This document shows, piece by piece, positions 1 to 8,322 of a stretch of 56,870 bases of DNA. Positions within the stretch are counted from its first letter, which is position 1; each line of letters begins with the position of its first letter. A program made the translations under genes and the position numbers. The stretch is from Pseudomonas sp. ANT_H12B (GTDB taxonomy: Bacteria > Pseudomonadota > Gammaproteobacteria > Pseudomonadales > Pseudomonadaceae): assembly GCF_008369325.1 (NCBI RefSeq), contig NZ_VOBI01000027.1, forward strand, positions 1 to 56,870, written 5' to 3'. The notes beneath the pieces are model-generated. The model searched no databases. It was given only the letters and a program-made list of their open reading frames with translations, and was not told where the DNA came from.

Positions 1-1
1 C

Positions 2-76
2 AATCACTCGCGTATCAGACTGAAGCTAAACGGCCTGAGTCCTGTTGAATACAGAACTCAGGCCGCTCAGGCATAG
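2..76 (+). pseudogene. C-terminal end of an IS3-family transposase (OrfB), cut by the window edge
   Basis: Reading from base 2 gives 24 residues and a TAG stop at 74-76. The segment contains KLNGLSPVEYRTQA, which matches the typical C-terminus of IS3-group OrfB integrases (a K-G/N-SPVEYRT-type ending). The catalytic DDE core would lie to the left of the window, so I cannot say whether the element is intact. An IS3-type terminal repeat follows at 85-110. Family assignment is from the motif alone. Confidence 0.72.
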
Positions 77-84
77 ATGGGTAA

Positions 85-110
85 ACGTCCAACTTTGTGG
101 GGTCAGTTCA
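85..110 (+). repeat. Right terminal inverted repeat of the IS3-family element
   Basis: The sequence ending CCAACTTTGTGGGGTCAG plus TTCA resembles the end of IS3-group elements, whose outward-facing IR begins TGAACTGACCCCA. It lies nine bases after the transposase stop, as expected for an IS end. The chromosomal flank from 111 is a half copy of the palindrome seen at 50495-50525. Confidence 0.6.
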
Positions 111-130
111 GAGCGTGGGAACGATCACTG

Positions 131-1411
131 TTACAGCAACGGATCATCCGCCTTTTTGTGTTTCCAGCTGTCATTGCCCGGCAGTAACAGGTTCAGGGCA
201 ATCGCCGTCACCGCGCACAGCGCGATGCCTTTGAGGCCGAAATCGTCCGGGCCAGTCCCGGTGCCGACCAGCACGCCGCCAATCCCGAACACCAGGGTCA
301 CCGAAACAATCACCAGATTGCGCGCCTCGCCCAGGTCGATCTTGTGGCGGATCAGCGTGTTCATGCCCACGGCCGCGATCGAGCCGAACAGCAGGCACAG
401 AATCCCGCCCATCACCGGCACGGGAATGCTTTGCAGCAGCGCGCCGAACTTGCCGACGAACGCCAGGCTGATGGCGAAGATCGCCGCCCAGGTCATGATT
501 TTCGGGTTGTAGTTTTTGGTCAGCATCACCGCGCCAGTCACTTCGGCGTAGGTGGTGTTGGGTGGACCGCCAAACAGTCCCGCTGCGGTGGTAGCAATGC
601 CATCGCCGAGCAGGGTGCGGTGCAGGCCAGGCTTCTTGAGGTAATCGCGACCGGTCACGCTACCGACGGCGATCACGCCGCCGATGTGCTCGATGGCCGG
701 GGCCAGGGCCACCGGAACGATGAACAGAATCGCCTGCCAGTTGAATTCCGGCGCGGTGAAATGCGGGATGGCAAACCACGGTGCAGCGGCAATCTTCGCG
801 GTATCGACCACACCGAAGTAGAACGCCATGCCAAAACCCACCAGCACGCCGGAGATGATCGGCACCAGGCGGAAAATACCTTTGCCGAACACAGCAACGA
901 TCAGGGTGGTCAGCAGCGCTGGCATCGAGATCAGCATTGCGGTCTGGTAATGAATCAGCTCAGTACCGTCGTCAGCCTTGCCCATTGCCATGTTGGCGGC
1001 GATCGGCGCCATGGCCAGGCCGATGGAGATGATCACCGGACCAATCACCACCGGAGGCAGCAGACGGTCAATGAAACCGGTGCCTTTGATCTTCACGGCA
1101 AGGCCGAGGAAGGTGTAGACGAAACCCGCCGCCATCACACCGCCCATGGTCGCCGCGAGGCCAAACTGGCCCTTGGCGAGAATGATCGGGGTAATGAAGG
1201 CAAAGCTCGACGCCAGGAACACTGGCACCTGACGCCCGGTGACGATCTGGAACAGAATCGTCCCCAGGCCTGCAGTGAACAGCGCCACGTTTGGGTCGAG
1301 GCCGGTAATCAGCGGCATCAATACCAGGGCGCCGAAAGCCACGAACAGCATCTGTGCGCCAGACAGCACTGTGCGCCAGAGCGGATCGTTGAACTCATCC
1401 TGCATGCTCAC
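131..1411 (-). CDS. uraA: Uracil permease (NCS2 family)
   Basis: This 426-residue integral membrane protein is a uracil:proton symporter of the nucleobase-cation-symporter-2 family, located in the inner membrane. The sequence is almost entirely hydrophobic helices and carries the NCS2 signature around GGPPNTTYAEVTGAV, where the glutamate is the usual substrate/proton residue. Length is typical for the family. Its ATG overlaps the upp stop by four bases (ATGA), so it is translationally coupled as the second gene of a upp-uraA operon. Uracil taken up by UraA is trapped as UMP by Upp. Start and identity are well supported. Confidence 0.95.
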   Translation of the reverse strand: MSMQDEFNDPLWRTVLSGAQMLFVAFGALVLMPLITGLDPNVALFTAGLGTILFQIVTGRQVPVFLASSFAFITPIILAKGQFGLAATMGGVMAAGFVYTFLGLAVKIKGTGFIDRLLPPVVIGPVIISIGLAMAPIAANMAMGKADDGTELIHYQTAMLISMPALLTTLIVAVFGKGIFRLVPIISGVLVGFGMAFYFGVVDTAKIAAAPWFAIPHFTAPEFNWQAILFIVPVALAPAIEHIGGVIAVGSVTGRDYLKKPGLHRTLLGDGIATTAAGLFGGPPNTTYAEVTGAVMLTKNYNPKIMTWAAIFAISLAFVGKFGALLQSIPVPVMGGILCLLFGSIAAVGMNTLIRHKIDLGEARNLVIVSVTLVFGIGGVLVGTGTGPDDFGLKGIALCAVTAIALNLLLPGNDSWKHKKADDPLL

Positions 1412-2046
1412 GCGTCCTTCTGCTTGGTGCCGAAAATCTTGTCACCGGCATCGCCCAGGCCTGGGATGATGTAACCGTGTTCGTTGAGTTTTTCGTCGAT
1501 AGATGCGGTGTAGATGGTCACGTCCGGGTGAGCCTTCTCCACAGCGGCGATGCCTTCAGGCGCGGCAACCAGCACCATCGCGCGGATGTCGCGGCAACCG
1601 GCTTTTTTCAGCAGGTCGATGGTTGCGACCATGGAACTGCCGGTGGCGAGCATCGGGTCGATGATCATCGCCAGACGTTCATTGATTTCCGGAACCAGTT
1701 TTTCCAGGTAGGTGTGAGCCTGCAGGGTTTGTTCGTTGCGGGCCACGCCCACAGCGCTGACTTTCGCGCCCGGGATCAGGCTCAGCACGCCTTCGAGCAT
1801 GCCGATGCCGGCGCGCAAAATTGGCACCACGGTAATTTTCTTGCCGGCGATTTTCTCGACCGACACCGTGCCGGCCCAACCTTGGATATCGTAGGTTTCC
1901 AGCGGCAGGTCTTTGGTGGCTTCATAGGTCAGCAGGGCACCGACTTCCTGAGCGAGCTCACGGAAATTCTTGGTGCTGATGTCTGCGCGGCGCATAAGGC
2001 CAAGTTTATGACGGATCAGCGGATGGCGGATCTCTTGGATGGGCAT
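1408..2046 (-). CDS. upp: Uracil phosphoribosyltransferase
   Basis: This 212-residue cytosolic enzyme makes UMP from uracil and PRPP. The PRPP-binding region is visible as IIDPMLATGSSMVATIDLL, and the uracil-binding C-terminal part contains YTASIDEKLNEHGYIIPGLGDAGD, of which the GLGDAGD loop is diagnostic. Length equals that of other Pseudomonas Upp proteins. It is the first gene of the upp-uraA operon and is divergent from hpt (gap of about 180 bases that must hold both promoters). Confidence 0.96.
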   Translation of the reverse strand: MPIQEIRHPLIRHKLGLMRRADISTKNFRELAQEVGALLTYEATKDLPLETYDIQGWAGTVSVEKIAGKKITVVPILRAGIGMLEGVLSLIPGAKVSAVGVARNEQTLQAHTYLEKLVPEINERLAMIIDPMLATGSSMVATIDLLKKAGCRDIRAMVLVAAPEGIAAVEKAHPDVTIYTASIDEKLNEHGYIIPGLGDAGDKIFGTKQKDA

Positions 2047-2223
2047 GGGGAAAGGCTCCGGCGGCGGGCAAAAAAACCGGCCTAGATTAATCTATCCGAG
2101 GGTGTTGTCCTATAGACATACAGTACGTTAGTCCACAAAGGCTTGATCTGGCCTCGCTTGATGCGTACCTTTGCCCGCTTTTCCGAACCCGTCCCTCCCC
2201 CTCACTCCCCCCTGGAGAGCGCC

Positions 2224-2781
2224 ATGTCCGCTGATCTCGAGCATATCCGTCAAATCATGCGAGAGGCTGACTGCCTGTACACCGAAGCTGAAGTCGAGGC
2301 GGCCATCGCCCGCGTCGGTGCACACATCAACGAACAGCTGGCTGAAAGCAATCCGGTGGTGTTCTGCGTGATGAACGGCGGGCTGATTTTCGCCGGCAAG
2401 TTGCTCACCCATTTGCAATTCCCGCTGGAAGCGTCCTACCTGCACGCGACCCGTTATCGTAACGAAACCAGCGGCGGCGACCTGTTCTGGAAAGCCAAGC
2501 CGGAAGTTTCGTTCATCGACCGCGACGTACTGATCATCGACGATATTCTCGACGAAGGTCACACCCTGAGCGCGATCATCAACTTCTGCAAACACGCCGG
2601 CGCGCGCAAAGTGCACACCGCCGTGCTGATCGACAAGGACCACGACCGCAAGGCTCGCCCGGACCTGAAAGCCGATTTCGTCGGTCTGCCATGCATCGAT
2701 CGTTACATCTTCGGCTATGGCATGGACTACAAAGGCTACTGGCGTAACGCCAACGGGATCTTTGCCGTTAAAGGAATGTAA
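2224..2781 (+). CDS. hpt: Hypoxanthine-guanine phosphoribosyltransferase
   Basis: The protein (185 aa from the chosen ATG) salvages hypoxanthine and guanine to IMP and GMP using PRPP. The PRPP loop is seen as VLIIDDILDEGHTLSA, and an upstream NGGLIFAGKLL segment is also typical. An upstream in-frame ATG at 2143 would add 27 proline-rich residues unlike the family; the ATG at 2224 follows a GGAGAG ribosome site and begins the conserved part, so I use it. The next gene starts three bases after the stop, implying an operon with the cupin gene. Confidence 0.9.
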   Translation: MSADLEHIRQIMREADCLYTEAEVEAAIARVGAHINEQLAESNPVVFCVMNGGLIFAGKLLTHLQFPLEASYLHATRYRNETSGGDLFWKAKPEVSFIDRDVLIIDDILDEGHTLSAIINFCKHAGARKVHTAVLIDKDHDRKARPDLKADFVGLPCIDRYIFGYGMDYKGYWRNANGIFAVKGM

Positions 2782-2784
2782 ACA

Positions 2785-3258
2785 ATGGCTGCGCCGAGCT
2801 TTCTTGATCAAACGTTGTTCGCTGAGTTGGCCGGGAAAGCAGGGGCGAATCCTCGCGGGCGTCAACATCACAACTTCCATCAGATGGAAGAGGCGTGCCA
2901 TCGCATGGCGGTGGGCTTGCAGCCGAGCACTTATATCCCGCCTCACCGTCACTTGGGCGATAACAAGGCTGAAACCTTGTTAGTCCTCAAAGGACGGCTG
3001 GGTGTGTTGATCTTCGATGAGTCTGGCGCTGTGGTGAGCAAGCGGATCCTGCAGGCCGGCGGCGACTGCGTCGGTGTTGACCTGCCAACCGGTGTGTTCC
3101 ATGGCCTGGTGATACTGGAAGCCGACAGCCTGATGTTTGAATGCAAGGCTGGGCCTTATCGTCCGGTCGGTGAAGGTGAGCTTGCTCACTGGGCGCCACG
3201 CGAAGGCGAACCCGGTGTGGCCGAGTATCAAGCCTGGATGCGCGCGCAGTTTGATTGA
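2785..3258 (+). CDS. WbuC-family cupin fold metalloprotein
   Basis: The 157-residue protein has a single cupin barrel: an N-terminal R-x-R-x-x-H-N-F-H segment, then PPHRHLGDNKAETLLVLKG, which supplies the cupin-1 histidines, and a later PTGVFHGL cupin-2 element. This pattern is that of the WbuC family, first noticed in O-antigen clusters but found as a stand-alone gene in Pseudomonas. Its reaction is not known. It sits three bases after hpt and is probably co-transcribed with it, with no evident link to polysaccharide genes here. Confidence 0.8.
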   Translation: MAAPSFLDQTLFAELAGKAGANPRGRQHHNFHQMEEACHRMAVGLQPSTYIPPHRHLGDNKAETLLVLKGRLGVLIFDESGAVVSKRILQAGGDCVGVDLPTGVFHGLVILEADSLMFECKAGPYRPVGEGELAHWAPREGEPGVAEYQAWMRAQFD

Positions 3259-3299
3259 TAGATCTCTGTAATTGAATGGACTCGCCCAAGGAACCCGTC

Positions 3300-3785
3300 A
3301 TGAGCCTTTTGATCCGCAGCTGCGCCGCCCTGTTGCTGACCCTCAGCCTGCCCTTGGCGGCCGCCCCGGCGCCGATGCACGCGCAGTTCCTGCCTGCGGA
3401 CGACCTGACCCTGCGTGATGCGCAGCCCGAGCAGCAACAGCTATTGCAGGTCACCGAATATTCGGTGGTGGTGGGTAGCCAGCGTCAGTCCAATCAGCAG
3501 CCGATTCCGGTCACTTCACCGTTGTTGATTCGCCTCAAGGGCAAATCCTTGAACAAGGGCGCGACCATTAATCAAGTCTTGGTCAACTTCGATGGCGAAA
3601 GCAAAAGCCTGAAAAAGCCGATCTACGATGAAAAAAGCAAAACCCTGACGCTCTACTACCCGATGGCTCAGTACCGGGTGATCATCGATTTGTTGCGCAA
3701 CGACACGGTGTATTGCCAGTTCCTCAGCTACGCCAACGGCCATGTCTGGGCCGATCTGCACACAGGCAGCGTTCGTCCGCGTTGA
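3300..3785 (+). CDS. Conserved hypothetical exported protein
   Basis: The chosen ATG (161 aa) opens directly with a signal peptide, MSLLIRSCAALLLTLSLP followed by LAAAPAPMHA, so the product is probably periplasmic. The in-frame ATG at 3276 would place a charged stretch before it. The mature part has a beta-rich pattern and no motif I recognise. The gene lies 41 bases after the cupin gene on the same strand and is conserved in this position between hpt and mqo in other pseudomonads, as far as I recall. Function unknown. Confidence 0.8.
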   Translation: MSLLIRSCAALLLTLSLPLAAAPAPMHAQFLPADDLTLRDAQPEQQQLLQVTEYSVVVGSQRQSNQQPIPVTSPLLIRLKGKSLNKGATINQVLVNFDGESKSLKKPIYDEKSKTLTLYYPMAQYRVIIDLLRNDTVYCQFLSYANGHVWADLHTGSVRPR

Positions 3786-3848
3786 GCCCGGCGCCAAGTG
3801 AGGGGTAAACTGCCCGCCCCGTGAAATGTCTGCGAGCTGGAGTCGGCA

Positions 3849-4136
3849 ATGCGTAAAGATAAGAAGCAAGTGATTGGTGACGAGATCGGCGATGCGCAGA
3901 TCAAACTGTTCCTCGATTTCGAGCCGATCGACGCCACGTCGCCGTCGCTGCACAAACTGATCAAGGCCTATCGCGGCCTGCGGATCGATGACTTCGAGCG
4001 TTTTCTGACGTTCTTCGTCGAGGCCGGCCTGGACCTGGACGGCAAGGATGAGCACGGCAATGACTTCGTCACCCTGATCAAGGATCAGCGCAACGCGGGC
4101 GAGTACATCGAGCTGATCGACAAGGCTCGCGGTTAA
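3849..4136 (+). CDS. Conserved hypothetical protein (PA4642 family)
   Basis: A 95-residue acidic soluble protein with no signal peptide. It is conserved across Pseudomonas immediately beside mqo (recalled as PA4642 in PAO1). The C-terminal half resembles a short helical repeat with the ankyrin-like phrase AGLDLDGKDEHGNDF, but one repeat is too little to call an ankyrin protein. A strong bidirectional terminator follows 18 bases after the stop. Function unknown. Confidence 0.82.
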   Translation: MRKDKKQVIGDEIGDAQIKLFLDFEPIDATSPSLHKLIKAYRGLRIDDFERFLTFFVEAGLDLDGKDEHGNDFVTLIKDQRNAGEYIELIDKARG

Positions 4137-4153
4137 GCTATTTTTACAGGCAC

Positions 4154-4193
4154 AAAAAAACGCCCCGATCTCACTGAGAACGGGGCGTTTTTT
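4154..4193. terminator. Bidirectional rho-independent terminator
   Basis: AAAAAACGCCCCG and CGGGGCGTTTTTT form a 13-base perfect stem around a short loop, with A and T tracts on both sides. It can end transcription from the plus-strand hpt-side genes and from mqo on the minus strand. Confidence 0.92.
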
Positions 4194-4204
4194 ATAGAGC
4201 CGAA

Positions 4205-5713
4205 TCAAGCGTAGCTTTCGGTCTCATTGCTGGCTTCAACCAGTTCCAGGGCGACATTGTTCTGCACATTGATCTTGCGATACAGCGCAGCATCGGTTTC
4301 CAGAACCTTTTCCCGCGCCGGGAAGATTTCCGCGAGCTTGGCAGCCCACTCACCGGAGGTTTTGTTCGGGAAGCATTTTTCGATCAGCTCAAGCATGATC
4401 GAAACCGTGACCGAAGCACCTGGCGAGGCGCCGAGCAGGGCAGCAAGGGAACCGTCCTTGGAGGCTACCAGTTCAGTACCGAACTGCAGAATGCCGCCCT
4501 TTTTCGGGTCTTTCTTGATGATCTGCACGCGTTGGCCGGCCACTTCCAGGCGCCAGTCTTCGGCTTTCGCTTCAGGGTAGAAACGACGCAGGGAGTCCAG
4601 GCGCTGCTCCATCGACTGCATCACTTCGCTGACCAGGTATTTGGTCAGGTCCATGTTGTTTTTCGCCACGGCCAGCATCGGGCCGATGTTGCCGGCGCGA
4701 ACCGACATCGGCAGGTCCATGAAGGAGCCGTGCTTGAGGAACTTGGTGGTGAAACCGGCGTAAGGTCCGAACAGCAGGGACTTCTTGCCATCGACTACGC
4801 GGGTGTCCAGGTGCGGTACCGACATCGGTGGCGAACCCACCGCTGCCTGGCTGTAAACCTTGGCCTGGTGATGCTTGACCACTTCCGGGTTGTCGCAACG
4901 CAGCCATTGGCCACTGATCGGGAAGCCGCCGAAGCCTTTGCTTTCTTCGATGCCTGACGCCTGCAACAGCGGCAACGCCGCGCCGCCAGCGCCGAGGAAG
5001 ACGAATTTTGCGTCGACTTCACGGGAGTTGCCGCTGTTGACGTCCTTGATGCTGACGGTCCAGCCGCTACCGTTACGCTTCAGGCCGGTGACGCGCTTGC
5101 AGTACTTGACCTGGGCATCGGGTGCGCTGGTCAGGTGCGCGAGCAATTGATTGGTCAGGGCGCCGAAGTTGACGTCAGTACCGTTCATCACGCGGGTGGC
5201 AGCGACGACTTCGTCAGCCGGGCGGCCCGGCATCATCAGCGGCATCCACTCAGCCATGGTGGCTTTGTCTTCGGTGTATTCCATGTCCGAGAAGGCGTGG
5301 TGTTTGCTCAGCGTCTTGAAGCGTTCCTTGAGGAAGGAAACGCCATCGTTGCCTTGCACGAAGCTCAGGTGCGGTACCGGGCTGATAAAGGTCTTGGACG
5401 AGCCGAAGGTGCCTTTTTTGGTCAGGTACGACCAGAACTGCTTCGACACCTCGAACTGGGTGTTGATGTGCACGGCTTTCTTGATGTCGACGGTGCCGTC
5501 GGCGGCCTGCGGCGTGTAATTGAGCTCACACAGCCCGGCGTGACCGGTACCGGCGTTGTTCCACGGATTGGAACTCTCCGCGGCACCGGAGTCCATCAGC
5601 TCGACGACTTCCAGCTTGATCGCGGGGTCGAGCTCTTTGAGCAGTACAGCGAGGGTGGCACTCATGATGCCGGCCCCAACCAGTACTACGTCGACTGCTT
5701 CGTTATGCGCCAT
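4205..5713 (-). CDS. mqo: Malate:quinone oxidoreductase
   Basis: The 502-residue FAD enzyme oxidises malate to oxaloacetate at the inner face of the membrane and passes electrons to quinone, replacing NAD malate dehydrogenase in the TCA cycle. The N-terminal FAD-binding loop reads VVLVGAGIMSATLA (glycines near residues 13-15), followed by conserved NNAGTGHAGLCELNYTP. Length matches Mqo. It is a single-gene unit ending in the shared terminator at 4154. The gene order mqo...hpt/upp-uraA is the one I recall in P. aeruginosa (mqoB). Confidence 0.96.
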   Translation of the reverse strand: MAHNEAVDVVLVGAGIMSATLAVLLKELDPAIKLEVVELMDSGAAESSNPWNNAGTGHAGLCELNYTPQAADGTVDIKKAVHINTQFEVSKQFWSYLTKKGTFGSSKTFISPVPHLSFVQGNDGVSFLKERFKTLSKHHAFSDMEYTEDKATMAEWMPLMMPGRPADEVVAATRVMNGTDVNFGALTNQLLAHLTSAPDAQVKYCKRVTGLKRNGSGWTVSIKDVNSGNSREVDAKFVFLGAGGAALPLLQASGIEESKGFGGFPISGQWLRCDNPEVVKHHQAKVYSQAAVGSPPMSVPHLDTRVVDGKKSLLFGPYAGFTTKFLKHGSFMDLPMSVRAGNIGPMLAVAKNNMDLTKYLVSEVMQSMEQRLDSLRRFYPEAKAEDWRLEVAGQRVQIIKKDPKKGGILQFGTELVASKDGSLAALLGASPGASVTVSIMLELIEKCFPNKTSGEWAAKLAEIFPAREKVLETDAALYRKINVQNNVALELVEASNETESYA

Positions 5714-6453
5714 TTAACGCGTCTCCAAAATCTGCAGCACCAAATTGTCGGCATGGCTGCCAGGAGTGACGGGGCGTGTCAGTGATGCCCCAGGTACCCA
5801 TGGCAGTATCGCCATGTCCGAATCTTCGCATTTTTTCGCAACTTCGACGGACGCTACCTGCCGGGTCTAAAAAGAGTTACATGAACTCACTTCAACGCGC
5901 GGCTGGCAATTCGACTTATGGTCGATACATCCGTTTGTGCAACCAAATCCGTAGCGGACAGGCTTCAGGCTCCGGTGTTCGAGGAGTACTCGGTCCTGTG
6001 TCGTTGGGCTGTTTCAGACGCTAATGGTGCATGTTCAGACGCAAAACTATTCATTTGCTCGCCACACTCTTGTGAAGTTGTGAAAACCCGTTTTTTTCAC
6101 GCTCTTTTGAAGACGTGAACCTCAAAAAAGGGCTGTCCCAGCCTGGCACCGTGCCCGGATGGATTGCCGTCATGGGATACATGACAGGCAAAACGGGCAA
6201 ACAGCTCAGTGACCGAGCGTAATGACAGCTCTGCAGATTCGCGAAAAGTGGAGGTTTTGCTTAAAGAACAGCAAGCGCGCCAGCTTCACTCGATCTGTGT
6301 GGGCGGCTCTCTGTGGGCGGTGCGGGGTGTCAATACAAGCGCATTGACGATGCTGCGAGGCCCGATCAGGAGACGTCCTTATAATCGGGGGGAGATTGTA
6401 GCGAAGAAACGCAGGGAAATGGTCGTGATTAATGACTTTTATTAGGCGTTCGG
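5714..6453. other. 740-base gap without a convincing gene
   Basis: This stretch must contain the mqo promoter region. Short open frames on both strands (for example 5918-6118 and 6209-6445, plus) have compositions unlike neighbouring genes, no recognisable domain and no good ribosome site, so I do not call them. Base composition is visibly more AT-rich around 6030-6130. No repeat, terminator or tRNA stands out. Confidence 0.5.
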
Positions 6454-6687
6454 TCAGGTGGTCAACAGATGTTGCACCCGTGCACGTGGCTGGCGCTGGC
6501 TGACACGGGCGCTAGGGGGCAGGGGATGGTGCAACCAGTTGAGGCGGATTTCTTCGATTTCGACCCAGCCATCACCCATTGGCTGGAGGCTGCACTGCTT
6601 GAACGCCTGGCAGTGGCCATTGCGGTCGAGCAGGGCAAAGCTGCGGTGCAGCGGGCGTGGCGCGAACAGCGAGATGAGATAACGCAT
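6454..6687 (-). CDS. Conserved hypothetical small protein
   Basis: The 77-residue frame from the ATG at 6687 starts MRYLISLFAPRPLHRSFALLD and contains a beta-strand-like core with GWVEIEEIRLNWLHHPLP. I recognise it only as a small protein common in Pseudomonas, with no known function. The longer frame from 6789 adds 34 residues that look like untranslated leader, and the region upstream of 6687 has a plausible GGTACTTTGCC spacing but no strong SD. It is divergent from the YajG-type lipoprotein. Confidence 0.62.
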   Translation of the reverse strand: MRYLISLFAPRPLHRSFALLDRNGHCQAFKQCSLQPMGDGWVEIEEIRLNWLHHPLPPSARVSQRQPRARVQHLLTT

Positions 6688-6914
6688 GGCAAAGTACCTT
6701 GTGGGGTGACTGCTGTGAAGGTTGCCAGCAAGCCGTGACGTGAAAGTGTATGGACGATGACAGATGTGTGACAGGAACCGCCTTCCCAAGGGTTTGTCAG
6801 ACTTTTCAGCAATTGTTGAGAGACATGAGTATCCGGTCTTACAAATGCTGTTTCTCGACGATGGCCCACCGCTATACTGCGCACCTGTTTGTGCCTGATT
6901 CTGGAGAGAAGAGC

Positions 6915-7499
6915 ATGTTGCAACGCCTGTTGTTCGGTTTGATCACTGTGACCAGTTTGACCCTGGTCGGCTGCGCCCACAGCCCGCAACAACTGAACCC
7001 GGAACCCAAGCTGACGACGCAGCTGGCGCCGGTCGGCCGCGGTCAGCCGGTGGTGGTGCGTGTGGTGGACGGTCGTCCGTCGCCAACCTTGGGCACCCGT
7101 GGTGGCCTGTATCCTGAGACCAGCGCGATCACCGTGCAGGGTGCGCAGATTCTGCCGAAGTTGCAGGCCCAGGCCGAGGCGGCCGTTCGGCTGTTGGGCT
7201 TCACCCCGACGTCGAATGCGCTGAATGCGCCGCAGTTGACCGTGACCCTGGCAGAGCTGAAGTATCAGTCGCCTAAAGAAGGCATGTATGTGACCGAGGC
7301 GACCATTGGCGCGACGTTCCGCTCCGATGTGCAGAATGCCAACCGCCGTTACAGCGGTCGTTACGGTGCGTCCCTGGATCAGCGTTTTGGTATGGCGCCG
7401 AATCAGGAAACCAATACCAAACTCGTCAGCGATGTATTGAGCGATGCGTTGACGCGTCTGTTCAAGGATCCGACGATTGGTCAGATTCTCGCCGAATAA
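6915..7499 (+). CDS. YajG-family lipoprotein
   Basis: The 194-residue protein begins with a lipoprotein signal peptide, ending in the lipobox LTLVGC with the lipidated cysteine at residue 20. The mature part follows the YajG pattern (an early VRVVDGRP strand, ITVQGAQILPKLQ and a C-terminal DVLSDALTRLFKDPTIGQIL). It is expected to be anchored in the outer membrane. The role of YajG proteins is not settled; E. coli yajG sits next to ampG, which is not the case here. An SD GGAGAG lies eight bases before the ATG, fixing this start over an upstream one at 6750. A terminator follows at 7518. Confidence 0.85.
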   Translation: MLQRLLFGLITVTSLTLVGCAHSPQQLNPEPKLTTQLAPVGRGQPVVVRVVDGRPSPTLGTRGGLYPETSAITVQGAQILPKLQAQAEAAVRLLGFTPTSNALNAPQLTVTLAELKYQSPKEGMYVTEATIGATFRSDVQNANRRYSGRYGASLDQRFGMAPNQETNTKLVSDVLSDALTRLFKDPTIGQILAE

Positions 7500-7517
7500 C
7501 CTTTCGCCTGAATTGAT

Positions 7518-7552
7518 AAAAGCCCGGAGCCAGCAATGGCCCCGGGCTTTTT
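7518..7552 (+). terminator. Rho-independent terminator after the YajG-type gene
   Basis: AAAGCCCGGaGCC pairs with GGCCCCGGGCTTT around AGCAAT and is followed by a T run. Confidence 0.82.
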
Positions 7553-7579
7553 CATGCCTGTCGATTTCTCACGGACCTG

Positions 7580-7786
7580 TCAGGCGGCCTGCGAATAAAA
7601 ATCCAGCACACTCACGCCCGTCAGCAAATCCGTCTCTGGCAAATCCGCATGTTGATGCCCACCCAATGCGCAATACACCAACCAGTGGCGGTCCTGAACG
7701 TTGAAGGCGAGGCTGCCAACGAGGTTTTGTTGTTCGTCGCTTTGGGCGATGAGGTAGAGGCGATCCTGGTTTTCGGCGTGCAGCAT
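7580..7786 (-). CDS. Conserved hypothetical small protein
   Basis: A 68-residue soluble frame starting MLHAENQDRLYLIAQSDEQQ, with alternating hydrophobic strands and a short C-terminal tail LDFYSQAA. The amino-acid pattern is protein-like, whereas the overlapping frames on the other strand are not. No domain is recognised. It is convergent with the YajG-type gene, separated by the terminator at 7518. Confidence 0.6.
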   Translation of the reverse strand: MLHAENQDRLYLIAQSDEQQNLVGSLAFNVQDRHWLVYCALGGHQHADLPETDLLTGVSVLDFYSQAA

Positions 7787-7979
7787 GACGGTTTCCGTGT
7801 CGGTTTAGAGGGGCGCCAGACTGGCGTATTCAGATGACGGCGCCGTGACACAGGACAGGAATCGGTCAAATGGTTCGTTATTTGTCGGAAAGCAAGGGCA
7901 GGAGGCGAGGCTTTCGGTAGAATTCACGCCGCAGTCGTCGGCCCGGCGTCTGCTACGTCTGTTTTGCCCGAGGTCCGTG

Positions 7980-8258
7980 ATGTCGTTGCATTTGATTTCG
8001 CTGTTTACCAACCATCCCGCCAAGTTGATCAACCTGTTGGCTTTGCTGTTGGCTTTTCCGGGCGGATGGTTGCTGCATGCCACTCGTCGCCGCGAACAGC
8101 GCGCGCTGGCCAGTCTGGAAGCCCAGCGCCAGAGTCGTCCCAGCGAAGAGCCAATCCTGGATTGGGCGACCTTGCGCATGAATCGTTTTTTCTATCGATT
8201 CGGTTTCGCCTGCCTGGGGTTGGCGTTGCTGGTGTCGTGGATCAGCACGCGGGTCTGA
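7980..8258 (+). CDS. Small membrane protein with two predicted helices
   Basis: The 92-residue protein from the ATG at 7980 has one hydrophobic helix at about residues 15-35 (KLINLLALLLAFPGGWLL), a basic, helical linker rich in arginine and glutamine, and a second helix at the C-terminus (FACLGLALLVSWIS). The charge pattern suggests the linker lies in the cytoplasm. A frame start at 7845 would add 45 non-conserved-looking residues. Function unknown; no operon partner. Confidence 0.68.
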   Translation: MSLHLISLFTNHPAKLINLLALLLAFPGGWLLHATRRREQRALASLEAQRQSRPSEEPILDWATLRMNRFFYRFGFACLGLALLVSWISTRV

Positions 8259-8280
8259 CAGCGAAAAACGCAGCAATGAA

Positions 8281-8306
8281 AACGGCGCCCAAGGGCGCCG
8301 TTGTCG
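8281..8306 (-). terminator. Terminator hairpin for the acyltransferase gene
   Basis: AACGGCGCCC and GGGCGCCGTT form a perfect ten-base stem with a two-base loop. On the minus strand the stem is followed by TTTTC, so it fits termination of the gene ending at 8323. Confidence 0.68.
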
Positions 8307-8322
8307 TATCCAGCCAGAAACT

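Noticed and set aside
6209..6445. 78-codon frame between mqo and the small protein gene
   Set aside because: No ribosome site of note and no recognised pattern; composition changes along its length.
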